Origin: an uncultured Isosphaeraceae bacterium
Lineage (GTDB): Bacteria > Planctomycetota > Planctomycetia > Isosphaerales > Isosphaeraceae
DNA: 64,000 bases
Direction of reading: 5' to 3'
Assembly: GCA_945957605.1 (NCBI GenBank)
Contig: CAMFLR010000004.1
Span: 496,001 to 560,000, forward strand
Shown here: positions 1 to 10,112 of the stretch, piece after piece
Layout: every line of letters starts with the position of its first letter
Position numbering within the stretch: position 1 is the stretch's first letter
Position numbers and translations under genes: made by a program
The notes under the pieces: model-generated
Seen by the model: the letters and a program-made list of their open reading frames with translations, nothing else
The model's database searches: none
What the model was told of the DNA's origin: nothing

Positions 1-34
1 GGCTCGCCAGCGCGATACCGGCCATGCGCTCACA

Positions 35-646
35 ATGACCGTCGAACCTGTTCCGGATGATCTCTCGTGGCTTGGCAAACCGCCGGAAGCGTCGCGCGAG
101 CCCGATCAGTCCACACGCATTTACTTACTTATGGACGTATCATCGAGCATGGCCGGCGCTCCTTTGATGGAAGGCCAGTCGGCAGCTCGAGCATTTCTCG
201 ACAAGTGCGATTTCACACGCACCGAGGTTGGGCTGATCTCGTTTTCCGATGTCGTTACGCTGCAGTGCGGTGCAACTGACAATGCGCGGAAGGTTGTCGC
301 TGCGATCAACCGCCTCGAACCGGACGGGACGACGAACCTCGCCGAGGCGATTGGACTGGCACGCTCTCATTTGATCCAGAATGACAAACGCCGATACATT
401 GTAATCTTAACCGACGGATATCCCGATGCCGCCGAGGCCGCCGCGGAAGAGGCACGTACGGCGCGCGAGTCGGGTATCGACATCGTGGCGATCGGTATGG
501 GTCAAGCTGACCTTGATTATCTTCGCAGGCTATCGAGCACCGAGCAGGGATCGGTTTTCGCGAGGCACGGCGAGCTTGTGTCGACGTTTGGACACATTGC
601 GCGAATCATCGCTGAAGGGGGCCGCGGCCTGCGGATCAGCTCATGA
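35..646 (+). CDS. VWA-domain protein, TerY-like (possibly 5'-partial)
   Basis: Cytosolic von Willebrand factor A protein of about 203 residues with no signal peptide. The metal-ion-dependent adhesion site is complete: D-x-S-x-S at residues 34-38 (DVSSS), a Thr in DGTTN near residue 100 and an Asp in LTDGYPD near 126. The short VWA-only layout and the YLLMDVSSSM start resemble TerY-type proteins, which in other bacteria accompany PP2C phosphatases and Ser/Thr kinases. The reading frame is open from base 2 and the ATG at 35 has no clear ribosome site, so the true start may lie outside the window. Its stop overlaps the next start (ATGA), which implies translational coupling. Partner and ligand are unknown. 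Confidence 0.85.
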   Translation: MTVEPVPDDLSWLGKPPEASREPDQSTRIYLLMDVSSSMAGAPLMEGQSAARAFLDKCDFTRTEVGLISFSDVVTLQCGATDNARKVVAAINRLEPDGTTNLAEAIGLARSHLIQNDKRRYIVILTDGYPDAAEAAAEEARTARESGIDIVAIGMGQADLDYLRRLSSTEQGSVFARHGELVSTFGHIARIIAEGGRGLRISS

Positions 647-1518
647 TCGCAACACGGTTTTCCACACTCTCGGCAAATGCTCGCCAGGCGTATGAATTTG
701 CACTGGCGGGTGCAATTGGCGCCGTTTTCGGCCTGTTTTTCTATGTTGAGTTAATCAATACATCATCGATCTGGCTTCGCGATGCGCTGGCCGGCGCACT
801 TATCGGCGGCGCGATTGGATTTGCACTCAACAGCGCGGGGCCGCTTCGCGATGGTGCGTGGCTTACGCTCGCGCGGGCCACAACATGGGGCGCGTGCGCG
901 GGGATGATCGGCGGCGCGATCGGGCTTGTGATCGGCGAGTTTATTCTCGGCGGCTTTCAGGGCGGTTTGATCGGCCGAGCGGTGTCGTGGAGCGTGCTCG
1001 GACTGGGAATTGGCGTGAGTCAGGGCGTTGCTTACCGATCGCGTGAGAAATTGATTTTTGGACTGATTGGCGGCGGCCTCGGCGGATTTGTCGGTGGGTG
1101 GCTTTTTGAAGCGCTTCGGCAGGCGCTGGGCAATCGCACGGACCTGGGGCAGGGGATTGGCATCGCCTTGCTTGGAGCCGGTTTGGGGCTTGGCCTGGCG
1201 CTTGTCGAGCAAGCTCTCCGGCGCGTTTGGGTGCAAGTGATCAACGGTCGACAAGAAGGGCGGAGCTACCTGTTGGGGCGCGGCGTTTCGACGCTCGGAC
1301 TCGATGAGCAGGCGACCGTCGGCCTGTTTGGCGATCCGGCGATTGTTCGGAAGCATGCCGAGATCGCTTATGCGAACGGGCAATACACGTTTCGAGCAAT
1401 CGATGGGAATGCAAGATCGCGAGTCAATGATTTCACGGTCGGCGATTCGCACGCGTTGAAAGATGGTGACGTGATTGAGCTGGGAGGCACGCGTTTAATC
1501 TTTCGGTCTCGGGGCTGA
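643..1518 (+). CDS. Polytopic membrane protein with C-terminal FHA domain
   Basis: A 291-residue protein. The first 190 or so residues hold about six Gly/Ala-rich hydrophobic segments, several with G-G-x-x-G repeats such as GGALIGGAIG-like stretches. The last 90 residues form a forkhead-associated fold, recognised by the G-R-G start, the R-K-H-A-E-I core and the final D-G-D-V-I-E-L-G-G-T strand. FHA domains bind phosphothreonine, so this is probably a membrane platform for a phosphoprotein. The canonical S/N residues of the FHA phosphate pocket are only partly recognisable. It starts inside the stop of the VWA gene and ends 5 nt before the next FHA gene, so the three are almost certainly co-translated. 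The substrate is unknown. Confidence 0.85.
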   Translation: MIATRFSTLSANARQAYEFALAGAIGAVFGLFFYVELINTSSIWLRDALAGALIGGAIGFALNSAGPLRDGAWLTLARATTWGACAGMIGGAIGLVIGEFILGGFQGGLIGRAVSWSVLGLGIGVSQGVAYRSREKLIFGLIGGGLGGFVGGWLFEALRQALGNRTDLGQGIGIALLGAGLGLGLALVEQALRRVWVQVINGRQEGRSYLLGRGVSTLGLDEQATVGLFGDPAIVRKHAEIAYANGQYTFRAIDGNARSRVNDFTVGDSHALKDGDVIELGGTRLIFRSRG

Positions 1519-1523
1519 ACGCA

Positions 1524-2918
1524 ATGACTGGAGCGGCCTGGGGTCTTGAAGTTGTACGCGGGCGCGAAGCGGGTCGATCGTACCGGATCGAATCGGTGTC
1601 GACCGTGCTCGGCAACGCACTCGCCGGTGCCAGTGGGATCGACCTCGCCGCGCAGGAGACCGACTCCCCGCGCAAGATGGCCGCGCGTCAGGCCGTTATC
1701 GACCTCGAACCAGTCGCCCAGAAAATCGTCCTGCGAGACCTCGATAGCCCCGGCGGCACGTTCGTGAATCGCCAGCGTTTGCTTCCAGGGCAGGGGCGAT
1801 CGCTCGCTGCCGGTGACGTGATTCAAATCGGCGCGGTGCAGTTGCGCGTCACCCGCAATGGCGACACACCAGCGCCAGTTCAACAAGCACCCGCGCCATC
1901 GAGTGCAATTCATTTCGCATTGGTCGATGGAACCATCTGCCGAAGCTGGGACGATTTCCTCAAAGTTTCTTCACAAAAGTGGATGTTGCTCCGAGACGAA
2001 ATCACGTCGGGACGCATCGACGCCTGGCTCAATACAATTGGCCAGAGCTCGCTCCACTCAAATCCAGGCTCGCCCGATGTCCGACTCGACGAATGGCTGG
2101 GCAAGTTACCAGTTTCGACCCCCGCTCGTCCCGAGCTTGAAGTTCACCCGCAAACACTCGTGGTTAAGGTGACGCCCGGTGGCGGTATAACAACGCGAAC
2201 AGTAAGCGTGTCGAACGTTGGGCATCGCCTTTTGAAGATTAATGCACGCGTCGAATCAAATGGGTCGGCATGGCTTCGCGTGCCCGCGACGGGCGAGCAA
2301 ACTGTGATCGATTCGGCGGACTTGCCAGTCGAAATCACCATTCCCGATACCTTGTCGCGCCCTTTGAACGCGACGCTGGTGATCGACGGCAATGGTGGCG
2401 TCAAGCGAGTGAATGTGCGGCTTGAGGTGAAAACGGCTGCAGAGCCGACCACTACCGTTGGTTCGGTCCAAACCTCTTCGGCGGGGCAAATTTGGTTGGC
2501 GTCCGTTCCCATTCCACTTCGCATGGTTGCCTTGTCAGTCGTCGCGGTTTTCGCCCGAATTGTCGTGGGAGTCGCGAGTCGTTTCGTGCTTGCTGATGTT
2601 GGCGCGATCACCGGCGAATCGCCTGCACTGCTGGGGCCGGCAATTGTCTTTCTTGCCTTGGGCGCGTTGCTTGGCGGTTTCCTGACGTTCCGGCGGGGCG
2701 GGGGAAGTCAGGTGGTGTATGGCGTTATTTCTGGCGCGCTCACCGGTTCAGCGTTGAGTGCATTTCTGGTTGCCGGTGCTCGGGGTGTTGAGCCGCTGCT
2801 AGGTGGCTTCGGGCAATCGGTCGTGGGAAGCACTCTGGTATGGGGAGTGCTTGGCGCGGGAATCGCCGCGGTCTCGAGTCGAGTCGCGCCGTTCGCTGCA
2901 AATCACGAGGAGGGTTGA
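1524..2918 (+). CDS. FHA domain / Ig-like domain membrane protein
   Basis: A 464-residue protein. Residues 1-115 are an FHA domain (G-R-E-A-G-R-S-Y start, D-S-P-G-G-T-F-V-N core, G-D-V-I-Q-I-G end). Residues 120-190 form a spacer. Residues 195-300 are a beta-rich segment (VSVSN, LPVEITIP, ATLVIDGNGG) like the BACON/abnormal-spindle type of Ig-like domain. The C-terminal 140 residues contain about four hydrophobic helices with Gly/Ala patterns like those of the preceding membrane-FHA protein, which suggests shared ancestry or a shared membrane partner. It lies 5 nt after the previous gene and 3 nt before the next. Its role is inferred only from the domains: phosphoprotein recognition at the membrane. 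Confidence 0.83.
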   Translation: MTGAAWGLEVVRGREAGRSYRIESVSTVLGNALAGASGIDLAAQETDSPRKMAARQAVIDLEPVAQKIVLRDLDSPGGTFVNRQRLLPGQGRSLAAGDVIQIGAVQLRVTRNGDTPAPVQQAPAPSSAIHFALVDGTICRSWDDFLKVSSQKWMLLRDEITSGRIDAWLNTIGQSSLHSNPGSPDVRLDEWLGKLPVSTPARPELEVHPQTLVVKVTPGGGITTRTVSVSNVGHRLLKINARVESNGSAWLRVPATGEQTVIDSADLPVEITIPDTLSRPLNATLVIDGNGGVKRVNVRLEVKTAAEPTTTVGSVQTSSAGQIWLASVPIPLRMVALSVVAVFARIVVGVASRFVLADVGAITGESPALLGPAIVFLALGALLGGFLTFRRGGGSQVVYGVISGALTGSALSAFLVAGARGVEPLLGGFGQSVVGSTLVWGVLGAGIAAVSSRVAPFAANHEEG

Positions 2919-2921
2919 TCG

Positions 2922-3956
2922 ATGTGGACCGTCGCACTTGCGACCCTGCTCGTACTACAAGCTCCGGCAACGACTCCTGCCGATCAGGCGCCGAAGGTCG
3001 TTATCACACAGCCGGATGAGTCGAAATTCCCGGAGATCACCGTTTATTTCGAACTGCGAAAGCCCGACGGCACGTTCATTCGCGACGCGAAGCAGAGCGA
3101 ATTCAAGCTCATGGAGGACGGCCAGGAGCGGCCGATTCTGGGGTTTGATTCGCCGGTGACCCTCGTTACGAAACCAACGACGATCGTTCTCGTCCTCGAC
3201 CGTAGCGGCAGCATGTTGCAGCACGGAAAGATCACCGCACTGAAGCGTGCCGTGGGTTCGTTTCTCGACGATTTGCCGCAAGGGTCGCGGGTCGCGGTGA
3301 TCGCTTTTGGTTCGCAGATTCGCGTTGCATGCCCGTTCACGACCGACATTGAAGAGGTGCGATCTTCTGTCGATCGCATCACTCCCGGTGGAGCGACGCG
3401 GTATTTCGACGCAGTGGGCGAGGCACTCAAGCTACTGGGCGATGAATCAGGGCGGCGCGCAGTGCTTGCCATGACAGACGGACTCGATACCGACAGCAAG
3501 CGGCCGGTCGAGGATGTGGTCGCCGCGGCGCAGCGTCTGGGTGTTCCGGTTCACACGCTGGGCCTGGGCGAAGGAGACGAAATCGATACGGAATCGCTCA
3601 ACAAGCTCGCTGAAGGAACACGCGGTCAGTCGTATCGGGCGAAAGATGCGGAAGGCCTCAAGGCGATCTATCAGGAACTCGCCGACCGGCTTGGCTCGAC
3701 TTACAGCCTGCAATATCAGACCGATCGTAAGGTCCCCGACGGCACGTTGCGTCCAATCAAGCTTTTTTATGCGGAAGCGAAAGAGGTCGGCGAGTCGGCG
3801 GTCTTCATTCGCGGCATGGTTGTGCCTGCGCCAGGGTGGTCGCGACTTTTTCTTGTTCTTGTTGTGAGCTTGAGTGCCTTGGCGGCGTTGCCGAGCTTCT
3901 GGAAAAACACACAATCTGGCAAAAGTGCTAAACATCTGATGGAAAACGGCCGATGA
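2922..3956 (+). CDS. Secreted or membrane-anchored VWA protein
   Basis: A 344-residue protein with a hydrophobic N-terminal leader (residues 1-20). A beta-rich segment (residues 25-85, ELRKPDG, FKLMEDGQ) of the type that precedes VWA domains in 'VWFA-related' planctomycete and acidobacterial proteins comes next. The VWA domain follows, with D-x-S-x-S at residues 93-97 (DRSGS) and a T-D-G motif near 177. A hydrophobic segment near residues 312-332 should anchor the C-terminus. The start is set by a strong AGGAGG 8 nt upstream. It closes the VWA/FHA gene set, whose first and last members are VWA proteins on opposite sides of the membrane. The ligand is unknown. Confidence 0.87.
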   Translation: MWTVALATLLVLQAPATTPADQAPKVVITQPDESKFPEITVYFELRKPDGTFIRDAKQSEFKLMEDGQERPILGFDSPVTLVTKPTTIVLVLDRSGSMLQHGKITALKRAVGSFLDDLPQGSRVAVIAFGSQIRVACPFTTDIEEVRSSVDRITPGGATRYFDAVGEALKLLGDESGRRAVLAMTDGLDTDSKRPVEDVVAAAQRLGVPVHTLGLGEGDEIDTESLNKLAEGTRGQSYRAKDAEGLKAIYQELADRLGSTYSLQYQTDRKVPDGTLRPIKLFYAEAKEVGESAVFIRGMVVPAPGWSRLFLVLVVSLSALAALPSFWKNTQSGKSAKHLMENGR

Positions 3957-4055
3957 ATTCGATACGGCTCGGTAAAACGGCATGAAGATCGGGCCACGGC
4001 GGGCGAACACACGAGTAGGCAACGCGACGGCTCGGCGGCGAAGGGGCAGTGCACG

Positions 4056-4796
4056 ATGGGACTCGACATTATCCTGGCCTTATTCATCCTGGTGGCCGCA
4101 GTGCGTGGCTGGCTGCGAGGATTTGTGATGCAAGCGATACGGCTGGCAGGTCTTGTCGGCTGTGTCTATGGTGCTTCTCCCGTACGCGATTATGCGAAAC
4201 CGTATGTTGCGGAATACTTTCCGTCGATTCGCCCCGACGTGTTCGACCGTATCCTCTGGTGGACATCGGCCGTTGTGATCTACATGGTTTCTGTGGGAAT
4301 CGCCTCAGTTGTTGTGAAGATGAAGCGGAAGCGGCCGTTCGGTGAGATCGAGCCCAATCGCAGCGACCAGTTTGGTGGCTTCCTGCTCGGTGGGATCAAA
4401 GGAGCACTGATCGCGTGCTTCATCGTCGCGGGTCTTCACACCCACGTCGTCCCGCGCGTGAAGGGAGTCGACTGGGCGGTCGAGCAGGCGGATACCTCCT
4501 ATGCCCTCAAATGGAACGATCAGTACCACCCGGCCGAGAAGATGTGGACATCGCCGCCGGTGCAGCACTTCGTTGCCGAAGTGAAGCGCATGGGAATGCC
4601 GGCCAAGGCTGGTGTGGCTGGCGAGAATTCGACGGAAGAGCTTAAGCCCAAAGAAGAAGCGATTCAGGCCGCAAAGGCCGATGGCCCGCCCAAGTTAGGG
4701 ATCGAATTGCCGCAGATGCCGCCGATCGACCCGACCTCGCCCGACTTCACGCGGGAATTTGACAAGCTGTTCGACGAGTTCATGCCCAAGAACTAA
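4056..4796 (+). CDS. CvpA-family membrane protein
   Basis: A 246-residue protein. Residues 1-125 match the CvpA/colicin V production family: an opening helix (LDIILALFILVAAVRGWLRG), three further helices and the R-x-x-G-x-x-x-G-x-x-K-G-A turn (GGFLLGGIKGALIACF). The C-terminal 120 residues are hydrophilic and Pro/Glu/Lys-rich and have no recognised domain. A GAAGGGG ribosome site sits 8 nt before the ATG. It lies 100 nt after the VWA gene and 100 nt before another membrane protein on the same strand, so co-transcription is possible but not shown. CvpA proteins are inner-membrane proteins of unclear biochemical function, linked to envelope homeostasis in other bacteria. Confidence 0.85.
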   Translation: MGLDIILALFILVAAVRGWLRGFVMQAIRLAGLVGCVYGASPVRDYAKPYVAEYFPSIRPDVFDRILWWTSAVVIYMVSVGIASVVVKMKRKRPFGEIEPNRSDQFGGFLLGGIKGALIACFIVAGLHTHVVPRVKGVDWAVEQADTSYALKWNDQYHPAEKMWTSPPVQHFVAEVKRMGMPAKAGVAGENSTEELKPKEEAIQAAKADGPPKLGIELPQMPPIDPTSPDFTREFDKLFDEFMPKN

Positions 4797-4898
4797 TCGC
4801 GGGCCGATGTTCGCGTTGACCGATCACGCGTCGGCTGGCAGACTTGCGACGGGTGCGACAGGAATTGTTGCGCCCGATTTCGGCAAGGAGCCGCAAGG

Positions 4899-6830
4899 AT
4901 GCGACCGACCTTTAAACTGCCGCGTTGGGCCGTTTTCGTCCTGATCTTCGGCGCGTATCTCACGATCCGCGGCTATCACAGCCGCGACGGCGATCAGGCC
5001 TATCGCTTGCCAATTCTGCTTCACCAGCAAGACTCTGCAGTCTTCGCCGACGATCCCTTCGTACGCGCATTCGATACCTTCAACCCGCATCGCGGCTACC
5101 TTGCGCTACTGGACATCACATCGCGACCGCTTGGACTTTCGGTCGCTCTCTTCGGCCTCTTCGCCGGGACATTCGCCGCAGTTTGTTACGGCGTCGATCG
5201 ACTGGCCCGCTCGCTCTGGCCACAAGCCGGTAACGCGGCGGGGTTCCTGGCGGTCGGATTAATCCTGCTTTCAAAGGCAGGAAACGTCGGGACCAATCAT
5301 CTCTTCGAATCGATGCTGCTCGATCGCCTGATCGGCTTTTCGCTTGGTTGGGTCGCGCTTGCCTTCGCAGTTGAAGGGCGGACATTGGTCCCCGGCTCAC
5401 TGATCGGTGCGGTCACGCTTATTCATCCTTCGGTCGGTTTGCAGCTCGGTGCGATGCTTGCGGGTTCGTGGTGCGTTTGGCGAATTCTGGCGCGATGGAC
5501 GGGGATTTCGACGCGAACCTGCGTCACCGGATTGATTGCACTCGCCCTCGCGATGTTGCCGGGTGTGATGCTCACGCTCGGACAGGGGAGCAAGCTCTTC
5601 GAAGGGATGGATCCCGCCGAGTATCGCCTGCTGGGCGTCCAGCTTCAGATGGCACAGCACATGGTGCCATCGATGTGGCGGCAAACGCAGTGGCTGGCGT
5701 GGGCCTGTTATATCGGACTCGGATTGATCGGCGTGGTCGCCATGTTCGCGAACGATTCGGCTGTTCCGCGTGACGATCAAACCCAATTCCGACGTGCACG
5801 ATTTGCATCCACATTCGTGCTCTTGCTTGCGGGGCTTGGAGTTGCCTATCTCGCGGTCGAGGTGGCGCAGAACCTGCAAATCACGGTCTTGCAGCCGTTC
5901 CGCATGGCGACGATCGCGCGGGGGCTGGCCCTCATGGCAATTTCGGGCCGACTGGCGCAGCTCGTGCAACGGTCGGAGCCGCTTGCCTGGGTCCGGGCGC
6001 TTGTGCTAGCCGCTGGTCTCGCAGGCGATCGAGCTATGATTGTCGCTACCCTCTTTGAATTCGCCACAATCGCGTGTTCACGCTGGAAAATTTCAATCTT
6101 TGTCCCGCTCGGGATTCTGGCGATCGGAACATTCGATCTTGCGCGGCATGACACTGAGTCGGGTCATGTTGGAATGCTTATTGCTACGGTGATTGGATTC
6201 CTTGTTCTCTACGCAAGCCGCCTGGAGCTGCGAGTCGGATGGAATCGACGACGAGTAACCCTCGCCGCAGTTGTGTGCTGGGCGGTTCCCTTCGCAGCGT
6301 TTGCGGCTCCGATTGTGTTTGGATCGGAAAGCCGAATTGCGGCAGAGTTGGCGGCGCGATGCAGGTTCGCCGCTGTGCCGACCGACGATATCGAACGGCT
6401 CGCCGTTTGGAGTCGTGCGCACACCGAACCGAACGCGCGATTCATCACCGCGCCGGGGCCGAAGACGTTTCGACTCTGGTCGGAACGGGCGGTTGCGTTC
6501 AACCGCGCAGCGAGTCCGTACCACGCCGCTGGCTTGCGCGACTGGTCAGATCGGTTCCGGGCTCACGTTGGTTTTGAAGGCTCGACCGAATCATTCGTGA
6601 ACGGCTATCTGAGCGACCGCCACGCGTTTGAAAGCCGGTTTGCTCGACTCAACGCAGACGAACTTGCGACGCTCGCCAAGGGGCAGGGGGCGTCTTATGT
6701 GCTTGCTGCAAAGGGAATTGAATGTGGCGGGCAATTGAAGGTCGTTGCGTCCGAGGGACGGTATTCGATCTATCGCCTCGAATCGCGCAGTGCTGATGTC
6801 GCCATGAAAGCAAAAGCCGCGGCGAAATAG
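4899..6830 (+). CDS. Large polytopic membrane protein, possibly DUF6798-containing
   Basis: A 643-residue integral membrane protein with roughly 10-12 hydrophobic segments between residues 8 and 480, then a soluble C-terminal domain of about 150 residues (E-P-N-A-R-F-I-T-A-P, L-W-S-E-R-A, then GLRDWSDRF). The layout, with membrane segments followed by a conserved soluble tail containing T-P-x-x-x-x-F-x-x-x-S-x-R, resembles the planctomycete/cyanobacterial family I know as DUF6798 and also distantly glycosyltransferase-C-like proteins; this is from memory and not certain. The start is supported by AAGGAG 8 nt before the ATG. It converges with glyA, leaving a 42-nt gap. No function can be assigned. 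Confidence 0.85.
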   Translation: MRPTFKLPRWAVFVLIFGAYLTIRGYHSRDGDQAYRLPILLHQQDSAVFADDPFVRAFDTFNPHRGYLALLDITSRPLGLSVALFGLFAGTFAAVCYGVDRLARSLWPQAGNAAGFLAVGLILLSKAGNVGTNHLFESMLLDRLIGFSLGWVALAFAVEGRTLVPGSLIGAVTLIHPSVGLQLGAMLAGSWCVWRILARWTGISTRTCVTGLIALALAMLPGVMLTLGQGSKLFEGMDPAEYRLLGVQLQMAQHMVPSMWRQTQWLAWACYIGLGLIGVVAMFANDSAVPRDDQTQFRRARFASTFVLLLAGLGVAYLAVEVAQNLQITVLQPFRMATIARGLALMAISGRLAQLVQRSEPLAWVRALVLAAGLAGDRAMIVATLFEFATIACSRWKISIFVPLGILAIGTFDLARHDTESGHVGMLIATVIGFLVLYASRLELRVGWNRRRVTLAAVVCWAVPFAAFAAPIVFGSESRIAAELAARCRFAAVPTDDIERLAVWSRAHTEPNARFITAPGPKTFRLWSERAVAFNRAASPYHAAGLRDWSDRFRAHVGFEGSTESFVNGYLSDRHAFESRFARLNADELATLAKGQGASYVLAAKGIECGGQLKVVASEGRYSIYRLESRSADVAMKAKAAAK

Positions 6831-6872
6831 TGCCACGGCTTCTGCCGAATTCGTTCGTGATCTACGATCAAT

Positions 6873-8126
<1,254 letters not shown>

Positions 8127-8211
8127 CGCAATCTCCTGGGGCTGTCGAGGCAATAGAAAGCAGGGAGAGAAAACGCGTGCGCAAGCGCAAAACGCGAACC
8201 GAAGATTTTAC

Positions 8212-8805
8212 TCAGTCGCGACGCCAAATCCACTGGTACTGCCAGCGATGAGTAGGATCGGCCGAGATCCTGCCAGGGTCGGCCGTCGCTTGAATTCGCG
8301 TCGCCCGCCGGCCGGCTTCGGCCAAACCGATGAGTCCAGGACGTTGGACCTGGATCCGCAAAGTACCTCCGGCAACGGCCCAGCTTGCCAACGTATCGTC
8401 GCACGCCTGGAGGTCACCCGAGTGGAGCATCACCGCATAGGAGCTCGCGAATCCGAGCATCTCGTCGCGAACGCGGTCCGCCACATCAACGGAAACGACA
8501 ACCTCTTGTGACGTTTCGCTGACTGCGAACACGCCAGAAAAATGGTGCCGGCCCGACATCCCCACGCACAACCCTTGGGGACTGCCAGCTGAGTCGGGCT
8601 GGAGAAATAGCTCCTGGAAAACCGGGCTAACGACCCGTTGGGGATCGTCTTGGTCGGCGTGCCATTCAATCGCTCGGGCGATGATTTGACGATCGTTGCC
8701 GATCGCAATGGAATGGGTCCAGCGATCGCCCTGGTGTTCGAAGATCAGCGAGAAATCCGCGCATATGATGGAGCGGATCGCTCCCTGATCTTCGAAAACA
8801 GCCAT
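8212..8805 (-). CDS. Hypothetical protein between prfB and glyA
   Basis: A protein of about 197 residues from the ATG at 8805; a TTG at 8817 would add four residues. I do not recognise the family. The sequence is soluble, without signal peptide or membrane segment, and opens with beta-strand-rich text (SIICADFSLIFEHQGDRWTHSI-like pattern), consistent with a small alpha/beta or beta-barrel domain. Trp and His are fairly frequent. Coding is supported by codon usage like its neighbours and by its place in a same-strand run, 37 nt after prfB and 85 nt before the glyA start. Similar planctomycete genes may exist, but I cannot confirm that. Confidence 0.7.
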   Translation of the reverse strand: MAVFEDQGAIRSIICADFSLIFEHQGDRWTHSIAIGNDRQIIARAIEWHADQDDPQRVVSPVFQELFLQPDSAGSPQGLCVGMSGRHHFSGVFAVSETSQEVVVSVDVADRVRDEMLGFASSYAVMLHSGDLQACDDTLASWAVAGGTLRIQVQRPGLIGLAEAGRRATRIQATADPGRISADPTHRWQYQWIWRRD

Positions 8806-8842
8806 GACGAAACACAACCCCTTGGGCGTAGTTAGGCAGAAC

Positions 8843-9962
8843 TTAGCTCTTCTTCACTTCGCCCTTCGCCAGCTTCATACGCAAATAAGCGTCAATGAAG
8901 CCGTCGATGTTGCCGTCGAGCGTGTTGCCGGGGTTGGTGGAGATGAAGTCGGTACGCAGGTCTTTCACCTGCTGGTACGGCTGAAGCACGTACGACCGAA
9001 TCTGGCTGCCGAAGCCGATTTCCGCCTTGTCGTTGTACGCCTTGGCGAATTCGGCCTCACGCTTTTCTTCTTCAAGCCGAATGAGTTTGGCTTTAAGAAG
9101 CTGGAGCGCCAGCGCGTCGTTCTTGTGTTGTGACCGTTCCGATCGAGACTCGGCCGCGACACCGCTCGGGAGGTGCGTGTAGCGCACGCCCGATTCCGTC
9201 TTATTCTGGTGCTGTCCGCCAGGACCGCCGCACCGGAACACGTCGCGCTTGAGTTCATCATCGCGCAGAACGATGTCGATCGTGTCGTCGATTTCGGGGA
9301 GAACGTCGACCGACGCAAACGACGTTTGCCGCTTGTCGGCGGTGCCGAACGGGCTGATGCGCACAAGGCGATGGACGCCGGTTTCGCCTCTGAGATAGCC
9401 GTAGGCATACTCGCCCTTGAGATGGATCGTCACGGTCTGGATACCAGCAACGTCACCATCTTCACGATCAATCACGTCGGCCTTGTAGCGGTGGTTTTCG
9501 GCGTACATCAAATACATGCGTAAGAGCATTTGGGCCCAGTCGCATGCTTCCGTACCGCCGGCACCCGGGTGGATCGTGATGTAGGCGTTGCAGTGGTCAT
9601 TGGGACCACCCAGCATCGACCGCAGCTCGAACTGTTCGAAGTCAGACGTCGCACGTTTGATCGAGTCGCGAATTTCTTCGTCGAACTCGTCTTCGCCCGA
9701 CTCCTCGGCCAACTCGATGAGGGCCTGCAAGTCGTCAGACTGGCGCGCAAGCGATTCGAACGGCTTGAGGACGGCATTGAGCGTCTTCAGCTCGGCAATG
9801 ACACCCTTGGCTTTATCTTGATCGCCCCAGAAGTCGGGGGCTTCCATCAAACGATCGAGCTCTTCGCGACGTTCCGTTTTGTCGCCCAAGTCAAAGAGAG
9901 TCTCGTAAGTTAACGATACGATCGACCACTTCTCGCGCATCGCGCTTCAATTCGATATCCAT
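8843..9962 (-). CDS. prfB: Peptide chain release factor 2, with programmed +1 frameshift
   Basis: RF2 ends translation at UGA and UAA. The main frame holds the peptidyl-tRNA hydrolysis motif GGPGGQ (GGQ at residues 248-250 of the full product), the stop-codon-reading SPF tripeptide (about 203-205) and HPGAGGTEACDW. The true start is the ATG at 9962: codons 1-23 read MDIELKRDAREVV, then VDRIVNLRDSL-like text, ending in CTT, then an in-frame TGA at 9893-9891. Skipping base 9893 joins the first segment (9962-9894) to the second (9892-8843), giving 372 residues, close to E. coli RF2 (365). The CTTTGAC slippery site is the classic autoregulatory signal. It is divergent from gluQ. Confidence 0.95.
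9890..9896 (-). promoter_or_regulatory. prfB: prfB programmed +1 frameshift site
   Basis: Read on the minus strand, the sequence is CTT TGA C: codon 23 (CTT), an in-frame TGA, then C, with the +1 frame continuing as Asp-Leu-Gly-Asp. This is the known RF2 feedback site, where scarce RF2 leaves the UGA unread and lets the CUU tRNA slip onto UUU. In the E. coli site an AGGGGG stimulator lies 3 nt upstream. Here the upstream stretch is TTACGAGACTCT, with only a weak CGAGA. Confidence 0.93.
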
Positions 9963-10112
9963 TGTGAGCCCTTTTCTCGCCTGCAACCGTGCGAAACGCT
10001 TGCCCCAACCTCAAGACTTCACGAGAGATGGCAATGCGCTCTTCACTCTGTGCGAGGGTATTATTAGAACCGATCGACGGCGAGACAACCAGCCCAAGGA
10101 TACGACAGCGGC

